Source of the DNA: Gordius sp. MW1
Lineage: Eukaryota > Nematomorpha > Gordioida > Gordea > Gordiidae
Direction of reading: 5' to 3'
DNA length: 64,000 bases
Assembly: GCA_964036665.1 (NCBI GenBank)
Contig: OZ038533.1
Span: forward strand, 5,912,413 to 5,976,412
Below are positions 35,061-52,443 of this stretch, piece by piece. Position 1 is the stretch's first letter. Each line of letters begins with the position of its first letter. Position numbers and translations under genes: made by a program. A model generated the notes under the pieces. It did not search any database, was not told where the DNA came from, and saw only the letters and a list, made by a program, of their open reading frames with translations.

Positions 35061-36766
35061 AACTATAAAACTATGTGACTTTTTACTTTTATTGCAAAAA
35101 AGGGGGTGGGGTTGAATAGTCATAAATTGATAATTAATGCGGCCTTAGATAAAGGTCTACATTTCTATAATTCATACTAAATTCAAGATATTTATAAAAT
35201 TTACCCATGATTTTAATCGTCGTTGGTGGACTTTTTAAAACTTTGTCCCATTTTCAGGTTTGTAGCAATAAGTCCGCCCTTATAAAAAGTTAAAAGAGAT
35301 CGAAAATAAAATTTAAATGTCGTTACCCCCGTTTAAATTATATGAAAGTTTTATTATTTTAATTTAGATCTTAAATTTTATGTTCAAAAAACACACCCAT
35401 AATCGAAAATTAACGATCAACGAATTTAAAGTTTATATTAAAATTTTTTAAACTGGTATTAGTCTCTCAAAAATGTCTAAATGTTTTGAAAACTGAAGTC
35501 CTATTCAACAAAATAACATCCAATGGTATACGTAGAAATCGGTTTCAAGACATAATCAGACAACTCTAGACAGTTCAAACACACAACTTTTCCAAGGTTT
35601 GAGATTTTATAATATTTTAAATGATAGGTTTAAAATCAATTAAACATAGTGTCACCCCTATTTCAATGAATAAATCCATGGTGCCTTTTAGGGACATCAC
35701 ATTCATCAAAGGTAACTTTTTAGATTTCGTTTTAAGAATTGACTTAGCTGCCTTTCAATTTAGTCTTTTCTATTGTATATTCTAAAAATATCTTTACAAT
35801 CGCTTAATTATTATTAAATTAAATGTCTTTTAAAAATAATATATTGGAGCTACGCCAGTGCGCTTAAATAGTCTCAAATGCCTATTGATCGATATAAAAT
35901 CCCCAAAAAAGAAAGGATTTATTTCGCAAAGGAATATTTCACCGTAATGGCAATACGTTGGCACGATAACCATAACGAGGCTTTTTAATTGTTAACCCTA
36001 TTACATGTAGTAGAATCACGTCTCTTTAAAAGTTCAGGAAAATATTTTGGTTCATGCCCCAAAGTTATGTATTTAATAAATTTATGGGCGGTGTAGAATG
36101 CTTTGATTAAATGTTGATGCCATAAAAGTATCTTTTCGGGGCAGACATGTATGCTTCTTATTATTTGGATTGGATGTCGCTTACTACAATGCCTGCCAGC
36201 TCTATGGTCTAAACAAAATCATTAAACTCTGCAGTTTTAAATAATAAAATTATTATTAAAAATATAGCCGACTTCATCAGTGAACTCAAAATCTTAGCTT
36301 TTCCAAGGTCAGAGACGTGATAGACGGTTATCAACGAAAAAAGTGAACTTAACGAGGCTGCTATGTATGCAGCTAAGCAACCATAATTTTATGCCCATAC
36401 TGCAATTAAAAAATAAGATGTCTAACAATTCATTTATTTAAAATCTTATGAACATGTTTATAATATCGCTTGAGCTTCTTTACTATATATTATCCGCTTT
36501 TATATTTTATATCAGTTTTTATAATGTTTAATGTTTATAACTTCAAATAAAGTTTAATAATAAAAAAACAAGTTGCTATTACGCTTGTACACTACGTTAC
36601 TAAATTGCGTAGAGTTTAGTTTCAATAATATAAGCAGAATTTAAAAAAAATATTAAAATTGTAAAGCTATCCTGTCCACCACGACATGAAATAGATCAAT
36701 TAATAAAGGTATTTAAAAATTTAGACACACTAAAGAATGTTTATTCGCATTTGACTTAATTGCATA
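35061..36766. other. AT-rich spacer, nothing recognised
   Basis: No supported gene or repeat between the interspersed repeat and the Gypsy target site. Confidence 0.35.
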
Positions 36767-36771
36767 TTTAA

Positions 36772-36903
36772 TGTAGAGAGGTAATTGGAGTGTGAAGTGC
36801 CTCAGGGGATACGTTATTTACCGATGTGTTGTCAATCAAATTATCGTTAATTGATTGTAACTTATATATGCGTTTGATTTACACGTTTTACTCACTTTTC
36901 TAT
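36772..36903 (+). repeat. 5' LTR, first part
   Basis: Matches 42226 onward in the 3' LTR up to CTTTTCTAT. The rest of the LTR is displaced by the HINE insertion and resumes at 38606. Confidence 0.9.
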
Positions 36904-38605
36904 TAATTGCTATGCAATTTATGGGCTCGTTTTTTGTTGTCCGTCCGTCCGTCCGTCCGTCCGTCCGTCCGTCGTCCGTTACCCTCCCTATCTATTTCCA
37001 TTGGGTATATTAGGTTATCGCTTTTTTAAATTAATGCATGAGAAAGAGGTGCCCCACCCCTCATCTCTATCTCCCTCGCTGTGTTATTTTTTAAATTAAT
37101 GCATAAGAGGTCCCCCACCCCTCATCTCTATCTCCCTCGGTGTGTTATATATAAGATTTGTTAAATTATCTATTATATAATAAACATAAATAAAAGTTGT
37201 TTACTTTTAATGCTATGCAATTTAACTAGTTATATAATAAACATAAATAAAAGTTGTTTACTTTTTAATTGCTATGCAATTTAACTAGTTTTGGGGTTAG
37301 AATCCCGGAGTTTTTTTGACTCTTATGATTGTTCTTGTTACTATCATTGATAATAAGAATTTTTGGCCGTCCGCTGGCTGCTGACCAATGAAAAAAATAT
37401 TGGCCAAAATGTGAATCCGAGTTTATTTTTTCGTTTTTTTTGACTATTATGATTGTTCCTGTTTCTACCATTGCTATTATGACTTTTTGGCCGTCCGCTG
37501 GCTGCTGACCAATGTTATATAATAAACATAAATAAAAGTTGTTTACTTTTAATTGCTATGCAATTTAACTAGTTTTTGGGTTAGAATCCCGGAGTTTTTT
37601 TTGACTCTTATGATTGTTCTTGTTACTATCATTGATAATAAGACTTTTTGGCCGTCCGTTGGCTGCTGACCAATGAAAAAAATGACCATTGGCCAAAATG
37701 TGAATCCGAGTTTATTTTTTCGTTTTTTTTTGACTATTATGATTGTTTGTTACTACCATTGCTATTATGACTTTTTGGCCGTCCGCTGGCTCCTGACCGT
37801 TGGAAAAAATGACCATTGGCCAAAATGTGAATCGAAATTATTTTTTTCGTTTTTTTCTGACTATTATGATTGTTCCTGTTCCTACCATTGCTATTATGAC
37901 TTTTTGGCCGTCCGCTGGCTGCTGACCAATGGAATAAAATGACCATTGGCCAAAATGTGATTCAAAAATTTTTTTTCGTTTTTTTTTTACTCTTATGAAT
38001 TTATATCCACTTTTACCGTGTGCTGGCTGCTGACCAATGGAAAAAAATGACCATTGGCCAAAGTGAGCATCAAAATTTTTTTTTCGGTTTTTTTGGCTAT
38101 CATTGACTTATAGAGTATCTGTTGGTACTGACCAATAGAGAAAAAGTGACCATTGGCCAAATTTTTGATTTTTTTAATTAAAAATTGTTCAAATTCAACA
38201 AAAAATTTCTCCCAACAATTCTGCAAATTCTTAACATTGTGTTGTTTTATAATATAATGTTTGTTAGACCCATAATCACTAAAGGCCATAAAAACTAATG
38301 TAATACGCAACTAGATGCAAACCTTAAATCTAACCCTAACCCTTGCCTATTTTACATTTTGCCTATATTACATTTTGCCTATATTACATTTTGCCTATAA
38401 TGGAAAATTTGTATAAATAATTAATTAATCATTAGGCATTTAATACCCCCCTATAGGCATTCTCGCCCCTTCCCACCTTTCTCGCCCATAAATTGCATAG
38501 CAAATATGATACATTTATACGAAGTACAGATGAGTTGTCCCCCCTTCCCTTCCTCTCTTCCCTTCCCTTCTCCCCCTTCCCACGAGGGCCGAAGGCCCGA
38601 GTTTT
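36904..38605 (+). mobile_element. HINE/DINE-1-like element (non-autonomous Helentron), copy 1, inside the 5' LTR
   Basis: Starts TAATTGCTATGCAATTTATGGGC. The inverse of this, GCCCATAAATTGCATAGCAA, lies at 38484-38503, about 80 bp before the 3' end, giving the asymmetric terminal inverted repeats described for Helentrons and HINEs. The 3' end is a hairpin GGGCC-GAA-GGCCC (38586-38598) followed by GAGTTTT. A (CGTC)n microsatellite lies at about 36941-36975. The core contains about six ~110-125-bp units with TTTTTGGCCGTCCGCTGGCT and GACCATTGGCCAAA, and a 17-18-bp tandem TTTTGCCTATATTACA at 38350-38398. No coding capacity. Comparison with the intact 3' LTR shows insertion between two T residues and no target duplication. 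Confidence 0.85.
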
Positions 38606-38655
38606 TATTGTATCGCGTCGAAACATGTAGTAAATAAAGTTTCCCAGACATAACA
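38606..38655 (+). repeat. 5' LTR, second part
   Basis: TATTGTATCGCG...CAGACATAACA, matching the last 50 bp of the 3' LTR with two or three substitutions. Confidence 0.9.
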
Positions 38656-38656
38656 G

Positions 38657-38671
38657 TGGCATCGTGAAACC
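38657..38671 (+). promoter_or_regulatory. Candidate tRNA primer-binding site
   Basis: TGGCATCGTGAAACC begins one base after the 5' LTR. A primer site must start TGG to pair with the CCA end of a tRNA. I cannot name the tRNA. Confidence 0.5.
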
Positions 38672-38680
38672 TACGCGGAG

Positions 38681-39301
38681 ATGCAGAAATATAAAACAAC
38701 GGCTAACATCGACGCTTTTATAACACAATTTGAGCTATTCCTAGGGAGCAATAAGACGGAGACAGATGAGCAAAAAGCAGCTCTATTATTAACCAGCCTT
38801 GATGGGGAGGCATTCCAATTAATACTAGAGGATTATAGACCTCAGGAATCGACAGGAATTACATATGAAGAAGCTAAAAATCGGTTAAGAAAATTATTCC
38901 TGAGGAATTCATGCGCGAGGGCAAAGAGGTATAAATTCTCAAAGGTTCGACAAGGCCAGGGAAAGACGATAGACGCGCACGCTAATAGACTCAAGGCCGG
39001 AGCTAACAGCTGCAACTTCGGAAACGAAAAATTGCAGAACAGAATCGTCGACCAATTTATTATAGGATTGCGCTATAGAAGCTTACAGGCGAGACTGTTG
39101 GCAGAAAATGACATCAAATGGGACCGCCTACGAGAGCTGGCGTTAACGGCCGAGACGATAAATGGGGGGGCTAAGCACCTTGCAAGACGGGTCCGAAGAG
39201 GCGTGGAGCGTAGTGGCGAGACGAGAAGCGTGGCCTGGGCCGGTCCGAATTCCCAGGTTAAACCAGGCTTTAGATGTGTTAACAGTAGATATATATATTA
39301 A
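38681..39301 (+). CDS. gag: Gag polyprotein of the Gypsy element
   Basis: 206 codons beginning MQKYKTTANIDAFITQFELF. The middle follows the Mag-type retrotransposon Gag pattern: ALLLTSLDGEAFQLI, YEEAKNRLRKLF, an Arg/Lys-rich RAKRYKFSKVRQGQGKTID, then CNFGNEKLQNRIVDQFIIGL and LLAENDIKWDRL. This is the capsid-like gag domain that assembles the particle. The usual Cys-His zinc knuckle near the C-terminus is not visible in this frame. The frame continues into what should be the Gag-Pol junction and then stops at 39299-39301. The ATG chosen is the first in frame after the primer site. Confidence 0.8.
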   Translation: MQKYKTTANIDAFITQFELFLGSNKTETDEQKAALLLTSLDGEAFQLILEDYRPQESTGITYEEAKNRLRKLFLRNSCARAKRYKFSKVRQGQGKTIDAHANRLKAGANSCNFGNEKLQNRIVDQFIIGLRYRSLQARLLAENDIKWDRLRELALTAETINGGAKHLARRVRRGVERSGETRSVAWAGPNSQVKPGFRCVNSRYIY

Positions 39302-39541
39302 TAACGAGTTATTCCAATGCTCCTTCCCCCATCTTCGCGCTACGGTATCGTGAATACCGGCGCGAAGATGGGCGAAAGAGATCCCACGCAACAAGGAGCC
39401 CGTCCCGACATTGTACGCGTACGGCCACGAGGAAAAAAGATCGTAGCCAAGGTGCAAGCCGATATCCGAATGGGTAACACGAGAAAACAGCTGTCGTTGT
39501 TGTTAGCAGACGTAGCTGGGCCGCCGCTGTGCGGGATCGAT
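39253..39541 (+). pseudogene. pol: Gypsy aspartic protease region, disrupted
   Basis: One frame gives LTVDIYINNELFQCSF, which normally leads straight into the catalytic Asp-Thr-Gly motif. Here the next bases form an inverted repeat (39331-39369), and the motif appears in a different frame as NTGA, with Asn at the catalytic Asp position. The end of the domain is recognisable as LSLLLADVAGPPLCGID. The protease is therefore non-functional both by frame and by loss of the catalytic residue. Confidence 0.7.
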
Positions 39542-40461
39542 TAGATCCAAGAATTCGAGCCCGAAATCTGGCGTCGAATACGTTGGAACTCGACAGCTGC
39601 GGCAGAACGGTTTGCGGTCAATTATGTGGAAAGACTAAGGATACCAAGTCCGCGCACGTGATGAAGCAATGGGATGGCCAGCTAAACGAAATTCCGAAAG
39701 CAGTCAAGGGAATAACGGTGGAAGTACCGTTAAAAGAGGGCATAGATCCCGTATTTACCCCAAAAGAAGGGTGCCGATGGCGTGAAAGAAAAAAGTAGAA
39801 GAAGAGCTGAATAAATGGGTCAGAGAGGGGGTAATAGAGCCAATCGATTTCTCAAGATGGGCCAGTCCAGTGGTACCCGTAAAAAAAGCGATGGGAGTCT
39901 GCGATTATGTATAGACTACCGGTTTACGATAAATAAATACTCACAAGGTTTGTTTTACCCTTTGCCCAAAATCGATGATTTATTAAATAAACTCGATAAC
40001 GCGTGTTGTTTTACGAGCTGGACCTAACTAAAGAGAACCGACAGCTTGAATTAGGTCCAGAGACGAGCCAACTCAAGGGCTTAGTTAAAGTTAACCGGAT
40101 GCCGTTTGGCTTAAATTGTGCCGTGGCAATTTTCCAAAAAACAATGGATCAAATATTAGGAGGCATGGAGGGGGTAGCGGTATACATCGATGATATACTA
40201 ATTGCAAGGGAAACGGAAGAAATCCACAACGAGCGGTTACTCAAAGTCCTAGAAACGTTACAAAAGTGGGGGTTCGTGCCAAACATTGCCAAGAGCATCT
40301 TGTGGGCAAAGGAAGTAACATTTTTGGGATACTTAATAAGTAACAGGGGGATTCAAATCAACGACAATAAAGCCGAACTAGTCAAGCAGTGGAAAAATTT
40401 AACAAACAAAAACAAAATAAAATCCTTCCTTGGGTTAACCATATTTTTCAAAGTTAATTAA
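39542..40461 (+). pseudogene. pol: Gypsy reverse transcriptase, frameshifted
   Basis: Fragments in three frames. The first covers AHVMKQWDGQLNEIPKAVKG and VPLKEGIDPVF. The second contains KSDGSLRLCIDYR and YPLPKIDDLLNKL. The third (from about 40017) contains NRMPFGLNCAVAIFQKTMDQ, the polymerase box YIDDILIA with its two catalytic Asp residues (about 40180-40203), and VTFLGYLIS. The order and spacing match the finger, palm and thumb of Gypsy reverse transcriptase. Frameshifts separate the frames, so the protein cannot be made. Confidence 0.85.
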
Positions 40462-40930
40462 GGACAACGCCAAAATCGTACACCCGATTCAGAAACTCAT
40501 GAAAAAAACGTGATGTACCACTGGGGTGGAGAACAACAAAGCGCATTCGAAGCCATCAAGTCCGCGCTTACGAAAGCCCCCGTACTGGCATACTTTAATG
40601 AAGATTGGGAGACTGGCCTGGTCGTAGACGCCTCTGGTACAGGCTTAGGGGCCATCTTACAGCAACGAGCACCAGGGGAGAATTGGAGAGTGGTGGCCTA
40701 TGCTTCAAGAGCGTTAAACGATAGCGAAAGCCGGTATACGATGATCGAACGAGAGGCGCTTGCGGTGGTTTATGGACTAAAAAAGTTTAATGAATATATA
40801 CAAGGACGAAACGTTACTATTATGTCAAAGCAAAAAAGGCAAGGAACAATGGTCACCACGTCTAACTAGGTGGGCGCTCATGGTATCAGGCTACACGACC
40901 AAGTATGTGTACAACAAGGGATCCAAAAAC
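40462..40930 (+). pseudogene. pol: Gypsy RNase H
   Basis: A frame from 40510 to 40869 reads AFEAIKSALTKAPVLAYF, then VVDASGTGLGAILQQ with the first catalytic Asp, then YASRALNDSESRYTMIEREA with the catalytic Glu. This is the standard Gypsy RNase H that degrades the RNA of the replication hybrid. A frameshift after the MSKQKRQG region separates it from the integrase. Confidence 0.85.
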
Positions 40931-42060
40931 GCGGCAGATTTCTTGTCTTGAAAACCGAACGAAAAACGCGTATCAGGTTAGCGAGGAAATGCCAGAAGAC
41001 TCGACGAATCCGTTTATATCATTGGACGTAGTAAGACAACACACCTTGGACGACCCGGGGCTGCGACAATTAAAAGAGTGGATTAGGGGTAAACAAAACA
41101 AATGGTCACGTATGGGCTAAAACGCTCCTACCAAAAACACCTGCCAAAGTTACACGAAGCCAAAAACATAATATTTTACAAAGGACGACGAATATTAATT
41201 CCGGCTAAGTTACGAGAAGCGTACACCAAAGATTACATAGGGGCCACGTGGATAGCAAGCGAATGCAAGAAGTGGCGGGGCAGTATATATGGTGGCCTAC
41301 TCTCGACGATGACTTATTGAGCGTAGCGAAAGGGTGCCGGAATTGGAATTACACTGCCGCGGGAGCCAAGAAGGCACCGTTGATAGAGTGTCAACCTAGC
41401 AAACCGTGGGTTCAAGTACATATCGATATCATGGGTCCCCTCAAGGGTAAGTCATACCTGATGGTGGACAATAGCTCGAAATGGGTAGAAGTGTTCAAAT
41501 TAGAAGACACCACAGCGACCACCATTATACAAAACTTGCCGAACGTTTGCTAGATTTGAAAATCCGCCATGGTTAATATCAGATAACGGCCCGCAATTCT
41601 AGGGCAGGAATTAGAGAATTTTTGCAAGATGAGAGGGATTAATCAGCGATGGACAGCTCCTTACCATCCTGCCTCTAACGGTCTGGCAGAAAGATATGTA
41701 CGATTAATTAAAGAAGCCATTATTAAAAACGAGTCGGCAGTAGGGCTAAGTAGATTTTTGGAAAACTACAGATCTACAAAACACCCCACAACCAATCGGT
41801 GATGCTAAAAAGGCGTATATGCGAACCGAATGGGAGGTATTGAGGGAAACCGTACCACAACAATTTTAACGTAGGAGACTTGGTTTGGGTAAGCAGCTTT
41901 TTGGGACCAAGCAAATGGGTAGAAGGCACGATAAAAGCCAAGCGCAGGTAGTCGTTTTTACGATGTATGGGTACAGGGAAGAAAGCACCACCGACACGTG
42001 GATCAAGTAAGAAAACGAAAAATCCTGGATTGGACCACACTGGGGCAAAAGAAGGGGTGG
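40931..42060 (+). pseudogene. pol: Gypsy integrase, frameshifted
   Basis: The N-terminal zinc region is split: AYTKDYIGATW in one frame and QYIWWPTLDDDLL in another, with the second zinc-binding Cys pair degraded (CRNW). The catalytic core shows the first Asp in HIDIMGPLKGKSYLMVD, the second in LISDNGPQF (about 41575-41600) and the Glu in ASNGLAER (about 41672-41695). The C-terminal part contains GDLVWVSSFLGPSKWVEGTI and ends in a KHHRHVDQVRKR-like block. All three catalytic positions survive, but stops and frameshifts abolish the protein. Confidence 0.8.
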
Positions 42061-42211
42061 CGGGAACAAGTGCTTTAAGGGAATAAATGCAAAACCGGGG
42101 AACAAGTGCTACAAGGGAACAATGCAAAACCAGTCAGGAACGCCTAGGGAAGAACCTAGATACCCGCAGCGTAGTCGGAAACCGCCAGCATTCCTTAAGG
42201 ATTTTGTCTGT

Positions 42212-42225
42212 GAAAAGGGGGGAAC
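42212..42225 (+). promoter_or_regulatory. Polypurine tract of the Gypsy element
   Basis: GAAAAGGGGGGAA directly before the 3' LTR (with a C at 42225), where plus-strand DNA synthesis would be primed. Confidence 0.75.
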
Positions 42226-42410
42226 TGTAGAGAGGTAATTGGAGTGTGAAGTGCCTCAGGGGGTACGTTATTTACCGATGTGTTGTCAATTAAATTATCG
42301 TTAATTGGTGGTTGTAACTAATATATGCGTTTGATAAACACGTTTTAGTCACTTTTCTATTATTGTATCGCGTGGAAACATGTAGTAAATTAAGTTTCCC
42401 AGACATAACA
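42226..42410 (+). repeat. 3' LTR (intact, 185 bp)
   Basis: TGTAGAGAGG to AGACATAACA. It carries the undisrupted sequence TTCTATTATTGTATCG at the place where the 5' LTR has the HINE, and so serves as its empty site. Confidence 0.95.
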
Positions 42411-42415
42411 TTTAA

Positions 42416-43019
42416 ATTTGGATGGGACTCTTAGTTATCATCGACAAGAATATGTAGACCCTTTATATATATTCAAACATTTGATATACAACTTATCGAT
42501 TTGTTTCTAAAGAATTTATTAAATTTTCATTATTATTGTATTATCATAGAAATAAAAAAGGTGCGTGTGGATACATCTCTTTATACATTAGTAATTAATT
42601 GCATACATTACAAAGTTATAGTTAAATGAATAAATGTAGGATTACTGAAATAATAACATAAAATTTTGAGGTTTTAATAAATTGCACCCATATAATTTCA
42701 AACAAATACCTTTGCATTCAAAAGTAAACCATTCTATTATAGTCATATTATATTAGGTCCCAAAATATTTACCACAAAATATATAATTACTAATAAAACT
42801 CAGGATTATATATTATTGTATTGCAAATTTGTAACATCTACAGAAAATATAATAGATTAGAATGCACCTGCCAACTTTACCATTATAATGTGAAAGGAAA
42901 TGTAAGTGCCAAAAAATGCATAATATAATTTTTAGCTTAAGAACTTCAGAGGTGTGCCATAATTAAACTCTACATCAATCTTTCGGCATGCACAGAAACA
43001 GGGGCTTAACAAATCGTTA
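42416..43019. other. AT-rich spacer, nothing recognised
   Basis: No supported gene or repeat. Confidence 0.35.
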
Positions 43020-43024
43020 ACCAA

Positions 43025-43095
43025 ATTTATATTCGGCTCGTCTCTAAAAACCGAGACGAGACCGAGATTTTTCTCGGTTTCTCTGCATCACTAGA
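43025..43095 (-). mobile_element. Isolated hAT-type end
   Basis: On the minus strand from 43093 the sequence reads TAGTGATGCAGAGAAACC and then GAGAAAAATCTCGG-type palindromic blocks, a typical hAT terminus. No opposite end was found. Confidence 0.45.
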
Positions 43096-43099
43096 TCAA

Positions 43100-44120
43100 A
43101 AGGTATTAGACATAAAGAGGGTAAGAGGAAGATCAAGTGTGGAAGTTATGATTAGAAATGTCAAATTGCTTACTTAAAGTATGACGCACAATAAATCTTC
43201 TATTCGACCTGTGCCTCGGCACGTAAGATAATGGATCTAGCAGATGAAAATACATGAAGAGCGAAGACGAAATCGGTAAAACACGCGCAAGCAACAATTT
43301 GCCTGAGCAGTTAAAGATTTAATCTAGCAATGATCCAAGCAAGTTACTTCTTGGGGGTACAGTAGAGCGCATCTATTAATATAAATAATGGAGCATATAA
43401 ATGTGCTTTTCGTCATATTAATTTCATGTTACTTACACTTTGCGCTATAACTTACACTGAGTGTTTGAATGCTTTAAAAGGTGCCTTGTTGGCTAATTTT
43501 GCATCATATATGACTAAAAAGATTTATTTTATTTCTCATATAATACACATTAGAAACAAGTATCATACTATTAAAACAAAACACATAAAATTTAAATATT
43601 TTCAATTCTTATTATTGCTAAAATATGTTTAGTAATTTTAACTTGAGATTCTCTTGATATAAATTTCTAAATTTATTATAGGTGTAAAATATATTTTTTC
43701 TAAAATTCGACATATTTTGCCAAAATATTTTACCCTATATAAAAAAATATGCCTTTAAAAAACAGATATCAAAAGACAAGCTTTTAAGTGTACAAAAATT
43801 TATTCTAAAATTTAACATTTTATATGAAACCACATGTTACGTTTAGATATTATGTTATAAAATGTTTTTAGGATTTTGTTAGGATGCATAATTTTTTTAT
43901 TTAGACAAACTATGTATTTTGGGCAAATATTAATTTCATGAATTAATTTAGGCTGAATGTTCCTCAGGGCGCCTTTATATCCATTATTATTTAAATTCTG
44001 AATTTTACTTAGACTGTACATTATAAATTAATTTTTATGCTCTGAAACCGCCTTTAACCTATAGATACCTCTTCATCATGTTCAGCTTGCGCATATAATA
44101 CGCACATATATAGGATTGAG
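43100..44120. other. AT-rich spacer upstream of PI4K2, nothing recognised
   Basis: The missing first exon of PI4K2 should lie here or further left. I could not find it. Confidence 0.35.
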
Positions 44121-44284
44121 AGATGGGTTTAGCCGGGAGGGGGGCAGTGAGGGACAACTGCCCTCTGAAATTCAAAAATTTGTTAAAATTTATTAAAATT
44201 ATGGCTAAAATTTTAAAAATTATTATTTCGCCCCTCCTTAAATTATTATTGCCCCCCTCTAATCCCAGTGCTGGCTAAACCCAT
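44121..44284 (+). mobile_element. hAT MITE, family A
   Basis: Left end ATGGGTTTAGCCGGGAGGGG; right end GCTGGCTAAACCCATG. The ends have changed in parallel (GTTTAGCC and GGCTAAAC), so this is a distinct subfamily with matched terminal repeats. No target duplication is visible. Confidence 0.65.
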
Positions 44285-44609
44285 GAATAAGCCCCCTAAT
44301 ATTAAAAATAAATGACACTACTTGAGTGTTTTTAAAAATAAGTAAATATAGTCTGATATTGTAATTTATGAGCAATCTTTAAAGTATGCCATTTTTTAGC
44401 TTTATTATTTATTATTATTTTTCGTAAGTTTTGTTTTTATACGTACCTGATTTTATGCTTATGTTATCTAATTTACGACCTTCCAACTTGTATTCCCATA
44501 TGTGTGATTCACAAATTTAAATTCAACCATATGTTAGTATATTCCTCATAATTAAATGTAAATTGAAAGATATGATTAATGAATGTTGAAACCTTACATA
44601 GTATATTAA

Positions 44610-51273
<6,664 letters not shown>

Positions 51274-52443
51274 TATGCTAATTTTGAAACTTTCGAAAAA
51301 ATCGAATTTTGGTATAAGGAGGAGGCGAGCTAGTTGAAATAATGATTCATCCTTGCTACGTAATGGATAACTACCGTATGAAAAGTGTGGAAAACCAACG
51401 TTATATTGTACATTTTTGAGTCTGTTTTATTTGAATACACTATTTTGGTATGAAGTACAATTACAACAACTGTGGGCTTCGTGTAAAACATTTTGTTTAA
51501 GTCCCATATATCAACAAACTGTAAAATCTTTAGATGTGTATTATATAACAAGGAAACTGCAAAAAAATATTATTGCTTAAGAAGATGGAAATGTGAATTT
51601 TAACAAGCGATTTTCTAGCTCCCTTTATAAGCATCATTCCATCGTCGCTTTCCCCCCTTCGCCTTTTCCCACGATGAAATTTTACATGAAAGGAGCGTTA
51701 TGTGTCAGTCCTATTATATTTCTTTGTCCCCGTTTTATAGTGTAAATTTTACACATCGTCCGCCGGTTTTATTTTTTTTATTATATACCAACAACAACCA
51801 TATATATTCGTAATTTATTCGTGTAGAGTTGTCCATGTATGCTTGTTAACCCTAACTTTATTAATAAATTATTTTAAAAGCATTAACCTATGATTTAATA
51901 GGTAATCCAGAACGTGAAATTTCGTGATTTATAATGGGTTTATTTGATTGAGACAGTTTATATAGGGTTTTGGCTGTTATAAGCTTTTTTCAAGTATGTT
52001 GGTCATCATTTATTAAGTTAATAATAAAATTTGCCAGTGATGTTGATGAGGTCATTAATTTAACCATATAGTTAGTGTTCAATTATTAAAGCAAGCAAAT
52101 TGGAAATATATTTTCCCTATAAATATTTAAATTAGTTCAATATTATATTTATATAGTTTTTACAATTATATAAATGTTTTCAAATCTGACTTGAAGCTTC
52201 GAATTAAAACAACAACTTCGTATTACTCTATTTAAAAATGTTAAAAAAGTTTACAAAAGTAAAAAACAATATCAACGAATTCAAATGTATTCATATAAAA
52301 ATAATTCTTATGGGTGAAAAATTTACACGATTATTTGATATACATGTTTATATACAAATATTTTCTAAATGCTAAGTTCTGGTATTAAAATATTACAGAT
52401 ATATCGAAATAATTGTTGTAATTTAAAAATTAATGATCACAAA
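51274..52443. other. Intergenic region between convergent PI4K2 and CAPN7
   Basis: About 1.17 kb separate the two stop codons. AATAAA occurs on the plus strand at about 51863 and 52023 as possible PI4K2 polyadenylation signals, and TTTATT near 52009 as a possible minus-strand signal for CAPN7. If used, the 3' UTRs would overlap. Confidence 0.4.

Larger units (their letters stand above)
36772..42410 (+). mobile_element. Gypsy (Mag-like) LTR retrotransposon, full length but inactive
   Basis: Bounded by an exact 5-bp target duplication TTTAA (36767-36771 and 42411-42415). The LTRs start TGTAGAGAGG and end CAGACATAACA (TG...CA). The 3' LTR (42226-42410) is 185 bp. The 5' LTR is 182 bp once the inserted HINE is set aside (36772-36903 plus 38606-38655). 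The LTRs differ at about nine positions plus a 3-bp indel, so the insertion is not recent. A candidate primer site starts TGGCATCGTGAAACC one base after the 5' LTR, and a purine tract (GAAAAGGGGGGAA) precedes the 3' LTR. Gag resembles the Mag clade. Pol is broken by stops and frameshifts. Confidence 0.9.

Noticed and set aside
37265-38310. Several frames in both strands of the HINE core
   Set aside because: The frames recur with each ~120-bp unit and have no domain similarity; HINEs are noncoding.
38320-38345. CTAACCCTAACCCT considered as an interstitial telomere
   Set aside because: Only two units, and the same text occurs in HINE copy 2, so it belongs to the element.
41774-42127. Minus-strand frames opposite the 3' part of Gypsy pol
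   Set aside because: Antisense to recognisable integrase C-terminal sequence, with no conserved text of their own.
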